A stretch of DNA of 64,000 bases from Rhynchopus sp. YZ270_cl-10 (taxonomy: Eukaryota; Euglenozoa; Diplonemea; Diplonemida; Diplonemidae): NCBI GenBank assembly GCA_964035575.1, contig OZ037842.1:992001-1056000 (forward strand), read 5' to 3'. Position 1 is the first letter of the stretch. Every line of letters begins with the position of its first letter. Positions 1 through 10,571 of this stretch are shown piece after piece. The notes under the pieces were generated by a model that made no database searches, was not told the DNA's origin, and saw only the letters and a list, made by a program, of their open reading frames with translations. Made by a program: the position numbers and the translations under genes.

Positions 1-142
1 AAAGGGGCAGCACACAGATGGTTCATTGTAATGTTTTTCCACAGAACAGACTCGTGTCTCGCAAACTAGAAAACGCAAATGACTAAAAATTGTTGAAAGG
101 AAAATGGACGAACATAACAGTGTGGTATACAAAAGGGACTAT
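1..142 (+). repeat. Dispersed repeat F, copy 1
   Basis: The first 142 bases align with 2297-2443. Shared stretches are a CCACAGAAC block, GTTGAAAG, a GAACA block and TACAAAAGGGACTATA. The two copies are clearly diverged, so this is an old direct repeat. The left end may lie outside the window. No coding sense was seen. Confidence 0.7.
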
Positions 143-330
143 AATTTTTTTTTTCTTGTGACCGACCGTTCTTGCGCAAGTCTCTTGTCTGGACTTTTGG
201 GTGGAAGGGATTGTGGAGGTGTGGCGGACCGCGACTTCATTCCCAAGCCTCCGACGTGGTTTTTCCGAGGAACAAACAGTACGACATTGCTGATTATCTT
301 CTTTTTTCTCTCTTTTTTTTTTTTTATTCC

Positions 331-1415
331 ACTGGGAAATAAAGTATACGAAGGATTTGGCACTTTTAGCGGGATTCTTTTTAATGATAATTTCACGCAG
401 TTTTTTTATCGCGAATTTATAACCCGCTCATTGAACTTTATTTCACGCGTTTTTCACTTTTTTTCACAGCAATTCCTTCAGAGCGGGATTTTATTTTTGT
501 TTTTTTCACGCTAAAACAGGGGTTTTATTTGGCGATAACTTCACGCTAAATTTTGGTACATCCTGCACCACCACCCGCCTAAAAATTGAAAATTTCGAAT
601 TTTTTTTGCCCTTTTCCCATTTTTTTTCTGACACATGCAACATGCCGAAGGATGTAAGACGCAAACGGTCCTCCGACAGGAGATGGACAAGCACTACAGT
701 GGTTTTGCTGAAGGACTAGCATTGTCGACACCGTACGTCCGTGAATGGGACCGCTTTTTAAGGAATTCATTGGCAAGCCTGACGGTAAGCCCACGGAAGC
801 CGACTTCGTTTCGTATATAGTGTATCTCCGTGACGATCTCACTATCAAGACGAAGGACACACCACCCCCTTTACTTCATTGTGAGGAAGGTGGTGGCTGG
901 CATGATATTCTGTGATGGGCGGGGATCTTCTGAATGTGTCTCGCTCTTGCACGACAGCCATTTCCTGACCTCCCGCTAGCACCCGAGGGGACACTGAGGT
1001 GGCGAGAGGTCGGGATGTAGCTTTGTGTACCGTTGAGGCAGCTTTCCAAACCCGACCACACGCTGCGCTACGCGCTATGCGTACACGTGGTGTGGGCTTT
1101 TTAGGCTACATACTGTACGCGCTACACACAAAATGCCGTTGTTGTGTGTGTAAAAACGTGGGTTGCGTGGTACTGCATGGGGTCACACGTGCACCACCCT
1201 GTGGCTCACACATGGTTCTGCCACTCCAAAAATGCGTATCCCACCCCACATACCAGGGTATGGGCCAATTCACCAGTTTTTTGCAGGTTCCCAGCGAGCA
1301 AAAGCTAGCGGGAGGGTAATAAGAGCTACCTGGAGGGACACATTCTCGTTAGTTATTGCACAATAAATGAGTCCCGCTAAAAGTGCCAAATCCTTTCGTA
1401 TACTTTATTTCCCGT
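331..1415. mobile_element. Element bounded by ~43-bp inverted repeats
   Basis: Bases 331-373 (GGGAAATAAAGTATACGAAG ... TTTTAGCGGG) recur as their reverse complement at 1373-1415, with only a couple of differences. The roughly 1 kb between has no convincing ORF. This looks like a non-autonomous DNA-transposon relic or fold-back element. A flanking target duplication is not obvious, so the exact ends are uncertain. The motif TTTAGCGGG with TTCACGC recurs inside and in the adjoining hairpin, tying the two together. Confidence 0.6.
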
Positions 1416-1429
1416 GAAATAAAATTACG

Positions 1430-1595
1430 TATTCACCTCCTTTTAGCGGATTATTTTGCGATACTTCACTTATTTTTTTCCCAGGCTCGTGCACTCAATT
1501 TGCCTCGCTTCGCTCGGCAAATTAAGTAGCCCTCGCCTGGGAAAAAAATGCGTGAAGTTATCGCAAAATAAAACCCCGCTAAAAGGAGGTGAATA
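1430..1595. repeat. Long near-perfect hairpin (palindrome)
   Basis: The left arm begins TATTCACCTCCTTTTAGCGG. The right arm ends with the near-complement, CCGCTAAAAGGAGGTGAATA. The arms pair almost throughout, through a TTCCCAGG/CCTGGGAA segment and an AATTTGCC/GGCAAATT core, around a short TCGCTTCGCTC apex. The total is about 165 bp. It lies 15 bases beyond the right inverted repeat of the neighbouring element, just before a 39-base T run. Confidence 0.85.
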
Positions 1596-1598
1596 AAT

Positions 1599-1600
<2 letters not shown>

Positions 1601-1639
<39 letters not shown>
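1601..1639. repeat. 39-bp poly-T run
   Basis: Uninterrupted T homopolymer immediately after the long hairpin. Similar runs occur at several places in this window, usually at the 3' side of short repeats. Confidence 0.95.
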
Positions 1640-1640
<1 letters not shown>

Positions 1641-1870
1641 TGAGGAGAAAACCAAAACGGAAATGAAGCTTGCGAAATGAGAGTGGAGGTTATTATGTTT
1701 TATTCTCCCCATTACCACCACTTCGCAGAAAAAACCCTTTTTTCGTTCGCGAGTTTGTTTTGCGTCTTCCTCAATTTACAAACTTTTTTTCCCACCCACC
1801 CTCCAACAAAAAAGTTTTATCAAAGTTTCAAAAAGAAATAAGAAGGAACGTGTGCTGAATGACTATCCGA

Positions 1871-1975
1871 GACACCACCCCTGGATCAGACATCCTTGTT
1901 ATGAGTACCTGGGAGCCCTCTTGAGGGTGAGGCACCACCCTTGGATCTGTTATCTGGGTTATGAGTACCTTGGGT
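1871..1975. repeat. Tandem repeat, 60-bp unit, about 1.7 copies
   Basis: CACCACCC.TGGATC ... TTATGAGTACCT occurs at 1871 and again at 1931, exactly 60 bases apart. A degenerate third start follows near 1977. The sequence is not coding. Confidence 0.8.
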
Positions 1976-2047
1976 CTGTTATTGCTGGCATGAGTACACC
2001 TTCGATTTTTGTCTCTCTCTCCCCATTTTTACTCTCGCATATTCTGT

Positions 2048-2190
2048 GCTTGCGGAACCCTCTTGATGGGCGATGCAGACCAACCTTGGCTTGGTTTTTC
2101 CTTGGCATGAGCACAGGGTATGGTACGCTTGCGGAACCCTCTTGATGGGCGATGCAAACCAACCTTGGCTTGGTTTTTCCTTGGCATGAG
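2048..2190. repeat. Tandem duplication, 79-bp unit
   Basis: GCTTGCGGAACCCTCTTGAT at 2048 recurs at 2127. The copies are nearly identical down to CCTTGGCATGAG. The near-identity implies a recent local duplication. Confidence 0.9.
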
Positions 2191-2296
2191 TGTACACATT
2201 GGGTCTTTTTAAGGTACTTTTCTTCAAAAATTAATAAATAAAAATCCTGTGTGACTCCCGGTATCACTTGTGATACAGTTTTCATGGATCGACATG

Positions 2297-2443
2297 AAAA
2301 GGGAGCACGCAGGTGGTTCCGTGCTGGTCTTTCCACAGAACCGACACGTGGGGCGTGTCTCCCAAACAACAAAAAAGTAAATGAATAAAAAAGGTTGAAA
2401 GCAAAAAGGAAGAACAAAACAATGTGGTTTACAAAAGGGACTA
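2297..2443 (+). repeat. Dispersed repeat F, copy 2
   Basis: Diverged second copy of bases 1-142. Sequence just downstream (2465-2600, GGTGCGTGCCCGC and GCGATAAAC blocks) is in turn related to 57255-57385, so F may be part of a longer mosaic. Confidence 0.65.
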
Positions 2444-3537
2444 TACAATGTAAATCAAGGTACTTGACAATAGGAAATAGAAACGACGGAAGGTGCGTGC
2501 CCGCCAGCTTGTGTTTTCTCCCTCATTATTTTTTCTCTATCATACAACACACTTCAGCGAAAAAACACAACAAGCTTGCGGAGCGATAAACGAAAAAGTT
2601 GTTTTTCATTGTTTTCTTTTTATTCAGAACCGGAAGTTAGTTTCTATTTTTTTTTCAATTTCTTTATTTTTTCCGCCGTCTCTGTATGTCTTACAGTTTT
2701 GTCACTTTATGAAATGAAGGAGGAAATAGAAACAAAGCATTTTGAACACACTCGCGGTTCTAGGGACGAACCGCGCTGCAGAGCCACTCCTCACCAAACA
2801 GGTCGAGGTGTGTGCGTTTCACCACAAATCTTACACAACCTCTAAAATGTCCCGGGCAGACATGAGTTTGGACGCTGTCAAGTGGGAGGAGATAAAAGCG
2901 TGTGTGCGTTTCACAACAACATCTCCCATGGGTTTTATCGTGTGATGAGTTTTAAGTTTCTATTTTCGCGCATTTTCCCCCGTCTTGCAAGTGAGTGTGA
3001 TGTCCGCGTAGGATTCCCCCTCTATGTAAGGAGTCACCGAAGACATTACGGTTACTGCTGAGCTTGTCCCAGGTCAGCTGGTGGAGGTGGAGGTTCCCTC
3101 ACCCTTTTTACTCATGGATAAGACGATAACACTTTCTCTGTTAAAATTTTTTATTAATTTTATTTTCCCGTTCTACTTTCCCTCTCCCTGTTACCCTTTC
3201 TTCATAGTTACTCGTTACGAAGACGAATCACTTTCACTGGATCCACCCACCCCCACTTCACTTGTAATTTCTCTTGTCATTTGTCTGTCCCCTGGGTTCC
3301 GCCGTGTGTGGTATTCAACCCCCTACCCCCTCGACACCCCAAGAGTTTCTTCTGGCGCTGTGTGGGGAAACCAAGTTTCACTAGACGTTTTTCTGCTCCC
3401 CTCAATTTTGTTTTCGCTGTACTGCACGTTTTGTCTAGTACTCAAATAGCCCCCTCCCTACCACTATCCCCTCCACTGCCCCACTCACGCATCCATTGTC
3501 CCATTCCACCACCCACTATGATAAAACAGGAGGAGTA

Positions 3538-5736
3538 ATGAATTACAATGATGACTATGGCTTTGACCAGGATGAACGTGAGGATACATCCAGAAGTGAG
3601 GTGAGCGCCACCAGTTCTGTCCCGCTACGCATCCAGTCCGGGAGCTGGACGAAGGCGCGTCCATCATCTACAGGACAGACGGCACCTACACACGCAACCC
3701 TCACCTCGGATGCCGACCGCCGTTCTGAAGGCAGTCCTGAGGATACGCAGCCCATGCGTGCGGCAGAAGGTCTTGAGCGGTTCCGCCACGTGACAACGCC
3801 CCCCCGCGATACGAGTAGGGCTGAGAGCAAAGAGGATAAGATACCATGGTCCCCTGGGGGACAGTCCCCGGGTTTCTTTCCGGCGCTGGAATCGCATGGG
3901 GAGTGCACGCACTCGCCGAACATCACACCGCTTGCAAAACGGCGCCAGGGACGCACAGGAGATGAGATGCACAGGGATGGAGAAATGTACTCTTCCCGAC
4001 GGAAGGAGAAGGAGCAGTTCTTGACATCTGGATTATTCCAGCCGGACACGAGCCTTGAAGGATCGCGCTTCTCGTCGAGGATGTACAAGATGAAACCTGT
4101 TGATCCGGTGTTCACACGATTGTATGAGAGTCGGAACAAAACAAACCTGCAAGAAAAGGTTGCCATGCGACTGCGTGAGGAAAGTGCGGAGTGCCGACAA
4201 CCCGTCATCTGTGCGAGCAGTGCGAACCTTGTTCCTGAACGTTCTGCAGAGATGCGTCTGCACTGGAATGAAGAGAAGAAGCGACGACTCATAGAGCTGC
4301 GCGAGCACGAGCAGCAGCGGGAGACGTCTGGGATGCAGTCGCCCTCTCTCAACCCCAACTCTTTGGCCCTTGCAAACCGCAACCGACGAGGGCGTGTGGA
4401 GGATCGCCTCATCAGCTTCGGTAACAAGATCAAGACAGAGCGCCTTGAGACAGAAATACATGAAAGGATAAAGAACCGCGAAGAGGCGAACCCACACATC
4501 TCTGCACACGCAGCTATGTCTGCTAGCTGCGGCCCTGCACATGAACGTCTTTATGCGATGCACCGCCACCGCGACAGCCGCATTCACGAGCGGGGCCCAG
4601 AGGAGTCAAATGACGATGCCTGTACCTTCACACCGTCGATCTCGAGACGCTCGCACGTTCTTGCTGGAGGTGACCTGCCGAAGCACGAGAAAGTAGAAGA
4701 CCGCCTCCTCCGCCACGGACAGGAGCACAGGCAGCGCTGCGAGGAGAAGCAAGACCTCGTCAAGAAGGTGGATCAGGAGTCGCGCAAGCAGCAGGTTGGC
4801 CCGCTCTCCCGCCTTCTAAACGACATTGCTGAGCGATCTGGGTCTGCCTCACGCTCGCGCTACACAGACCCTATTGGCGTGGACAACGAAAAGACTGCTG
4901 CTGTGATTGCTCAGAAACACAACAAAGAGCTTGCCTTCAAGCCGTACATCGGCATCAACAGCCAAGAGCTCGACAGGCAGATGCACGGCGACAAGAAGCT
5001 CACCTGGGACCAGCGCATCGGGAACCTTTACTACAAAGAGCAAGAGAAGGAGAACAAGCTGCAACGTTTGCGCGGTCTTCAAGAGGAGGAGGAAGCGTTG
5101 CGCTGCCGTGCCAGCCTCGTCGCAGCAGAACGCAAGGCCGACCTCTCGCGCGAAATGGAGCTTGCAAAGATGGGTGGCGGCCTGCACGCAAGGAACAAAG
5201 CTTGGAAGCAACGTCTTGAGAACAAACGGCGCTGGGGGAAGCACCACAAGGAAGAGGAGGAGGTGCGCGAGTGCACATTCAGGCCTACCATCAACAGAAG
5301 CTCGTCTCTGAAGCGCTCCAGCTCGCTCTCGCAAGCACCACAACACCCGAACGGGAGGACCAACTTGCAGCAGTCCAGCTATGCTGCTTCGCCCTTTTCT
5401 GCAGCTCCGCTTGTGACGGAACGTACTGAGGCCTTTGTATCGCCCGTGTCACCAGTGTCGCCCGTAGCACACATGCCTGCACAGGACTTCGTAGTGCAGG
5501 AGATGGAGATTGAGGCCGCCCGACACCAGGCCATTGCACAACACCTCCACGAAACCTTGGTGGCCACGTCGCCTGGGCACTCCGTGCTGTTGTCCCCTGC
5601 GAAAGGCGGGCGAGCCCTTTCGCTGGGCTCTGAGTTTTCTGAAGTCCATGAAGAAAACCCAGACAGGCAAGATCTCCTCCGGCAGTTTGAGGCACATCGG
5701 TCTATTATGGAGGTTGAGGCTGGGCGTCGCATGTAA
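3538..5736 (+). CDS. Coiled-coil/charged repeat protein, probably cytoskeletal or flagellar
   Basis: Intronless, 732 residues. I chose ATG 3538: the frame upstream has no other ATG, and AAACAG at 3524-3529, after a long C/T-rich stretch, is a possible trans-splice acceptor. The protein is rich in R, E and K. It carries recurring xxRLYxxxxxxxxxxE-type segments (PVFTRLYES, VEDRLISFG, AHERLYAMH, VEDRLLRHG, QRIGNLYYK) and two CTFxPxI motifs (CTFTPSISR and CTFRPTINR). The same style occurs in many uncharacterised axonemal or cytoskeletal proteins of kinetoplastids and ciliates. The C-terminus is S/P-rich with a SPVSPVSPV run. There is no catalytic domain, signal peptide or membrane segment. A structural role is inferred from composition and motif style only; the gene itself is certain. 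Confidence 0.85.
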   Translation: MNYNDDYGFDQDEREDTSRSEVSATSSVPLRIQSGSWTKARPSSTGQTAPTHATLTSDADRRSEGSPEDTQPMRAAEGLERFRHVTTPPRDTSRAESKEDKIPWSPGGQSPGFFPALESHGECTHSPNITPLAKRRQGRTGDEMHRDGEMYSSRRKEKEQFLTSGLFQPDTSLEGSRFSSRMYKMKPVDPVFTRLYESRNKTNLQEKVAMRLREESAECRQPVICASSANLVPERSAEMRLHWNEEKKRRLIELREHEQQRETSGMQSPSLNPNSLALANRNRRGRVEDRLISFGNKIKTERLETEIHERIKNREEANPHISAHAAMSASCGPAHERLYAMHRHRDSRIHERGPEESNDDACTFTPSISRRSHVLAGGDLPKHEKVEDRLLRHGQEHRQRCEEKQDLVKKVDQESRKQQVGPLSRLLNDIAERSGSASRSRYTDPIGVDNEKTAAVIAQKHNKELAFKPYIGINSQELDRQMHGDKKLTWDQRIGNLYYKEQEKENKLQRLRGLQEEEEALRCRASLVAAERKADLSREMELAKMGGGLHARNKAWKQRLENKRRWGKHHKEEEEVRECTFRPTINRSSSLKRSSSLSQAPQHPNGRTNLQQSSYAASPFSAAPLVTERTEAFVSPVSPVSPVAHMPAQDFVVQEMEIEAARHQAIAQHLHETLVATSPGHSVLLSPAKGGRALSLGSEFSEVHEENPDRQDLLRQFEAHRSIMEVEAGRRM

Positions 5737-6738
5737 TTCCCAGAGATGTCGCTGGCAGGGTACCGGAATATTAGTGCCTGAAAAACCTGAAGGAAAAAAA
5801 AGAACTAATTTTGAGGAAACCAACGATGCCCCTCACGCTAGAATTTCTCAAAATCCCGAGGAAAGAATCAAAGGAAACGAGGGCGAGGACAAAAAAAGGT
5901 AGCATTTAGAGAGCCCTTGCAGGCTATTAGAACGTTCCCATATCACCGTGTGTTGAAAAAAAATACAGGTTTTTTATTTTTATCTTTTTAAATAGAGTCA
6001 TAGCATCGCGACTTCGGGGGGGAGGGTTGGGGAGGGTTTGTTAGATGATGTTTACTGTTAGCGTAGTGGAGTTGTTATGAAATGCGTTTATTATGATATT
6101 AGAGCAGTGTTAAACCTACCCTCGTTCCCGATTTTTTTTTTCTCTCTTTTTTCTTTTCTTTTTTGAAAAGCGAAGATACATCTATTCAAAAAAAGTAGGG
6201 CAAAAAGAAAAGTATCAAATCTCTATCTTTGTTCAAGACTATTGGGTGGTATTGAATACAGAACCAACCTCTTGGTGGGCGATTGTCGATACAACAATGA
6301 GAAAAATAGAAAATAATAAAAAAAGCGCTAGTAGAACCGAGTTCTGAAGACCTTTTATGATTCCGACACAGATTTGCTGCAGGCAAAGTTCCTTTAAAAA
6401 AAAATTAAGAAGAAGAAGAGAAAAAAAATACAGTTGTCCTTCGTTGCACATAGATTTATAGCCAGATGGACGACATCTCAGGGAGCTATACACCCCCCTT
6501 TCCCCCCCTCCATTTGTGATCCACAACACCCCCCCCTAGATCGATCCGTTACCTTCGTTTCTGTACCTTTTTTTTTTTCCACTTCCCCCCCTCCTCTTCA
6601 CATGTTTTCCTTATATCTCCTCATTTTACTCTCCCTTATTCCCGTCCTCATTGTTGAAAAAAAAAAAAAAAAAACGTGTTTAGGGGGGTTTTTTACATTA
6701 CCATCTTTCCCTCCTCTCCCTCTTTCAACCACATTCAG
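5737..6738. other. Intergenic, repeat G copy and T/A tracts
   Basis: Holds the 3' UTR of the upstream gene, A/T-rich low-complexity sequence, a repeat-G copy at 6250-6300, and the pyrimidine tract leading to the next acceptor at 6737-6738. No gene is seen. Confidence 0.6.
6250..6300 (+). repeat. Dispersed repeat G
   Basis: TGAATACAGAACCAACCTCT ... GATTGTCGATACAACAA. Shares the ACAGAACC...CCTCTTGG...GTCGATACAACAA pattern with copies at 9075, 51640, 53599 and 53680. Confidence 0.7.
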
Positions 6739-6775
6739 TACACATAGCGGCGGTGAAACCGAAAAAAAAAAAAGA

Positions 6776-7261
6776 ATGTCTGGGGAATGGTCGGCAGATG
6801 CGACTGCGAAGTCTAAGGTAGATTCCGCGTTGAGCACACGCACAGCTGTGGCGCAGTTGTATTGTAATCAGAAGAAATTGCAGGCTGATGCTGCATTAAT
6901 TGAAGTAGATGTTGTGAACGTGCGAGTGTTGATGCGGAAGTATGGTGCTGAGAACTTTGTCGACGGCGAAGCTAGCATGCTCGAAGAAGGGGAACGTCTT
7001 CGTCGTAAGCTCGCAAAGGTGTCAACACACATTGAAAGCATGGAGGACAACTTCACTGCCAACGTTACTTATGCTGCCGCACTCCACGACGTACGTCGCA
7101 CAACGTCCCCTGCCCGCATGGCCACCCGCAGTACCTCCCCACCACCAGTCTCCGAAGCACCCCTCCCCGGCGATATACACATCTCCCACAGAATGCCAAC
7201 AGTCTCAGACTCCCGCATCCTCTCCAATTCTGCGGCGTTTATGTCGCAGCAGAAATATTGA
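6776..7261 (+). CDS. Small coiled-coil protein, unknown function
   Basis: 161 residues from ATG 6776. The frame is open further upstream, but no ATG lies there. A clear C/T tract ending in CACATTCAG at 6729-6738 marks a likely trans-splice acceptor 37 bases before this ATG. The N-terminal two thirds is helical and charged (ALIEVDVVNVRVLMRKYG, LEEGERLRRKLAKVSTHI), so a short coiled coil is likely. The tail is S/T/P-rich, low in complexity and probably disordered. No catalytic motif, signal or membrane segment is visible. I do not recognise the family. Confidence 0.8.
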   Translation: MSGEWSADATAKSKVDSALSTRTAVAQLYCNQKKLQADAALIEVDVVNVRVLMRKYGAENFVDGEASMLEEGERLRRKLAKVSTHIESMEDNFTANVTYAAALHDVRRTTSPARMATRSTSPPPVSEAPLPGDIHISHRMPTVSDSRILSNSAAFMSQQKY

Positions 7262-7423
7262 GTTTAGTAGTAGGTTCGCCGTTCGGCCGTTCGGCTTAGA
7301 GATTTTTAGTTTTGTTAATGTAAACTTAATAGAGTTCAGTTGAAAAGAAAAAAAAGATAGAACCTTTTTTCAGTGTATTCAAATTCCCTCTACCCACCAA
7401 CAGATTGTGAAGGATGCGTACCA

Positions 7424-8425
7424 ATGGGAGGCCTCTCTGTCCACGTGTCAGGGAGCGTCCGCGAGGTGGACGCCTCATGTGAGTTGCACCTGCGTTTGTG
7501 GAAGGTGCCGTTCTTTTGGAAAGAGCGTGAGGTGGCGAGTTTGCTGCAGGAGGGCATTGTTGGCCTGCAGCATGTCAAAGTGACGCTGTTCCGCGATATT
7601 CGGACGAGTGTGAAGGCACGCAGGCATGACGTGGGGGGGTACACGAAGGTGCACTGTGCGGGGACGGCATTAGCCGTGGGACGTGCTGCTGTGGACACTG
7701 CCCTGCAGTTCACCGTGCGCACACAGGACATGTCGTTGCACGGGACGTTCACAGCAGAGGTGTCGACGCAGGAGGAGGTGCCCTTCTCATCTCCACAGAC
7801 ACCTGTCCCGACTCTGGCCTGCTGTGCGTACACCGTCGCACAGTCACAGCTGCGGCAGCTAGGGGTAGAAGTGCTGCTCGAGCTGATCGCCTCTGCAGTG
7901 CCGTCAGCGCGTGATTTGATCAGCATGATCTGCTTGGGAGCCCGCCCTGCAAAACACAGCCTCCCAAGGGGTGTGCATGCGACCATGTACATGCTGGAGT
8001 GCCGTGACGGCGACACTGCGCTTGCTGTGCAGAACTTTCTGCACGACAGCAGAACCCACCCGGCGCCGGTGGGGGGGCTTGCGGCAGCACCGGTCCTGCA
8101 CACAGCAGAGTTCACAAAGGGGAAGGCGGGGTCCACTGTGTACAAGGCACTGTTCGTGCCGCAGAGGCTTCACAGACTGGAGCAGAGCTTGTGGCCTGCG
8201 TACGTGCACGAGAAGCGTCAGGAAAGCCTGCACGTTACGCAGACCCTGCTCCAAGGCGCAACGGACAGGCTTCTAGTAGGGGAGGTGCCAGTCATACCCC
8301 CTTTCATCATGGACCTAATCATACACGCCGCAAGCCTTGCAGCAGGGGCGTTGCAAGAGGAGGACAGCACGTACGCCTTGATGGGTGCTGTTGCATGCGC
8401 AACATATTTAGGTCACATCGGATAA
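7424..8425 (+). CDS. Protein of unknown function, 333 aa
   Basis: Intronless. ATG 7424 is the first in-frame ATG after a likely acceptor (ACCCACCAACAG, ending 7403). An out-of-frame upstream ATG at 7414 opens a short uORF of about 22 codons that overlaps the start. The N-terminal part alternates short strands (GLSVHVSG, SCELHLRLW, LQHVKVTLF, ALQFTVRTQ), suggesting a beta-sandwich or lipid/protein-binding fold. The C-terminal half is helical with alanine-rich stretches (HAASLAAGAL). No signal peptide, convincing membrane helix or known motif was found. Base composition and codon use match neighbouring genes, so it is a real host gene without an assignable role. Confidence 0.8.
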   Translation: MGGLSVHVSGSVREVDASCELHLRLWKVPFFWKEREVASLLQEGIVGLQHVKVTLFRDIRTSVKARRHDVGGYTKVHCAGTALAVGRAAVDTALQFTVRTQDMSLHGTFTAEVSTQEEVPFSSPQTPVPTLACCAYTVAQSQLRQLGVEVLLELIASAVPSARDLISMICLGARPAKHSLPRGVHATMYMLECRDGDTALAVQNFLHDSRTHPAPVGGLAAAPVLHTAEFTKGKAGSTVYKALFVPQRLHRLEQSLWPAYVHEKRQESLHVTQTLLQGATDRLLVGEVPVIPPFIMDLIIHAASLAAGALQEEDSTYALMGAVACATYLGHIG

Positions 8426-8836
8426 TATTGACTGCGAAAAAAAAAGATAAATTCTAACTTTTGAAACTTCTGGGTGGTGGGCACAAACTACAATAGCGTT
8501 TCTAGCAACGGTGTGCGTATTATTCTTTCAAAAAAAAATAAGACACACCAACAGTGCTGTTGTTCAGAAGGCAACGGTCACCCTATTAAAAAAAGCTCTC
8601 TGTTTCCCCCCTTCGTTTCTGCTCTTTTACCCTTTCTTTTTTCCGTTTCTTTTTTACAAGATGAACACAACCACCTACAGGATGGAATAGCTAATCGGCT
8701 GGGGACACGAACGATAATATTCCCTTCGCACACCAAGGGAATATAAGGGGACAGTGGGTCGGAAAGGGTGAGGGAGTGTTTTGTGCCTGGTAGAAGGTGA
8801 AGGTGTTCCGACGATTCAAAACCATAAATATAAACT

Positions 8837-10571
8837 ATGTCAGACAAACCTATGCTTGTTGTGGATGTGGGGACGGTGAATACCCGTGTCGGTATGTTTT
8901 CCCCACTTTCTCTTTCTGAAGACCCTCTAAAACCCCCAATGTGGACCTACGAAACTTCAGTGTTTTACACTATCCGTTCCCCTTTTATTTTTGAGAATTT
9001 TGTTGTTGTAATTTTCTTTTCTTTACGCCACTCTTAGGGATGAGGTGTTGTCTGTAAGTATCCTAGCCTTGCATGACACTGAGTACACCTCCTCTTGGTG
9101 ATTGATTGCCAATACAGCAGAAAATGGCTCCTTATTATTTATTTTTGTTCGTATGTCGCACTCACCCCCCGCTCCCAGGATTAAACACGAGTTCCGTCCC
9201 CGAAAGCGTATTTCCTACAGTCGTGGCAGAGCTGAAGACAGAGGTATAGTTGCTTATTTCACTTTCCGGATTGTGAGATTTAATTGTCCCTCGAAGGCGG
9301 TTTTGCTTTGTCTTTTTTGAATTGTGCGAATTCTTCATATTTTGTGCGGATAGGAAAATCAGCGAAAGCGTCAGAAATAGACTGCACTATTTTTCTTTTT
9401 TCTATTTTCTCCTGGCGTGAACACTTGAAATACACCCCCTTTTTTTGCACAGTATAATGACAACGCGATGCAAGGTGTTGAGAAAAAGGAGTTCTATATT
9501 GGGAATGAGGTCAGCTCGAAGCGTGCGTTGCTTCGCGAGCGCTCCCCGGTGGAGATGGGGAATATCGACTTTGAGATACGCGACTCACGCGAGGACTTGA
9601 TCCGCATTCTGAAACATGGGGCTGAACGTGTCGGTGCACCACTATCGCGTCTTGTGTACATTGAGCCCACCCACGTCACCAAAACCAACCGCGAAAAGCT
9701 TGCGGACCTGCTGTTCTCTACGAAGCTTGTTGAGGAGCTGTGGCTTGTGTCGGCACCCCCTCTTGCGTTGTTTGCCTCGGGAAGGACAACAGGGTGTGCA
9801 GTGGAGGCAGGTGAAAGCAACGTCACGGTTGTCCCCGTTCTCGAAGGGCACCCTGTTGCCCGCCAGAAGTGGGGTGTCAGCGAGCTGTCCGGGCACACGG
9901 TGACAACAGAGCTAGACGCGTTATTGAAGAAGAACGACCGCCTTGTTGGGCGCCAGATGCTGAAGCAGCACATCCTCCGGTCGGTGAAGGAGCAGCACTG
10001 CTACTGCAGTCTCAACAGACGCGACGACGAGCACCAGGCAGAGACGGACCCAGACAGCCTCACACGCATCTACGAGCTTCCTGACGGCAACCGCCTCTGC
10101 GTCGGTGAGGAGCGCTTCCGATGTGGTGAGGTGCTCTTCACACCAACCCTGCAGCGTGTAAACGGGCCCAAGGTGCGCGGCATCCACCTCACAACTGTCA
10201 AGGCAATCACGTCGTGCCACGAAAAGCTCCAAGCGAAAATGTTCCAGAACGTTGTCCCCTTCGGCGGGATGTCTCTCATGCACTGCTTCCGCTCGCGATT
10301 ACAACAAGAACTCAATCTCTGGCTGACAGAGTCGCCTGAGGGTTTGGAGGCGAAAAAGAACTACAAATTCACAAAGCCCCTTCAGCTTGTAGGGAATGAC
10401 GGGTTCAGCTTGAACTCCACTGTCTGTCTGCAGGCGTGGAAGGGGGCTAGCATCATGTCGCAGTTGTCTGCCTTTGAATCAATGAAGATCACTGCGACGG
10501 ACATGAAAGAGAACGGGGCCGCGTATATTCACCGGAAACAGATGGTTGCAGCTGTGAAGGACAAGCCATAG
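8837..10571 (+). CDS. Divergent actin-related protein (3 exons)
   Basis: Exons 8837-8891, 9179-9243 and 9453-10571 join in frame to give 412 residues. The donors are GTATGT and GTATAG; the acceptors are CCCAG and GCACAG. The start LVVDVGTVNTRVG corresponds to actin's first phosphate loop, and exon 2 encodes SVFPTVVAE, matching actin's AVFPSIVG. Exon 3 has KEFYIGNE (YVGDEA), HVTKTNREKLADLLF (PLNPKANREKM), FGGMSL in place of GGTTM, and AAYIHRK near the end (SIVHRKCF). The second phosphate loop is altered (VEAGESNVTVV against VDSGDGVTHTV), and the first-loop lysine is arginine. It is therefore an actin-related protein rather than actin. The subtype (chromatin-remodelling, dynactin or flagellar ARP) cannot be decided by eye. 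Intron 1 carries a repeat-G copy. Confidence 0.85.
9075..9122 (+). repeat. Dispersed repeat G inside ARP intron 1
   Basis: CACTGAGTACACCTCCTCTT ... GCCAATACAGCAG. The 9041-9100 stretch (GAGGTGTTGTCTGTAAGTAT) also matches 51528-51595, so the repeat unit is longer than its core. Confidence 0.65.

Larger units (their letters stand above)
1..3528. other. Gene-free, repeat-rich leader region
   Basis: No open frame here looks like a real protein: candidates are short, run through T tracts, or start at non-ATG codons. The region holds repeat F copies, a large inverted-repeat structure, a long hairpin, a 39-base T run at 1601-1639, two tandem arrays, and pyrimidine-rich sequence leading to the first gene. 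I see no RNA gene. Confidence 0.6.
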
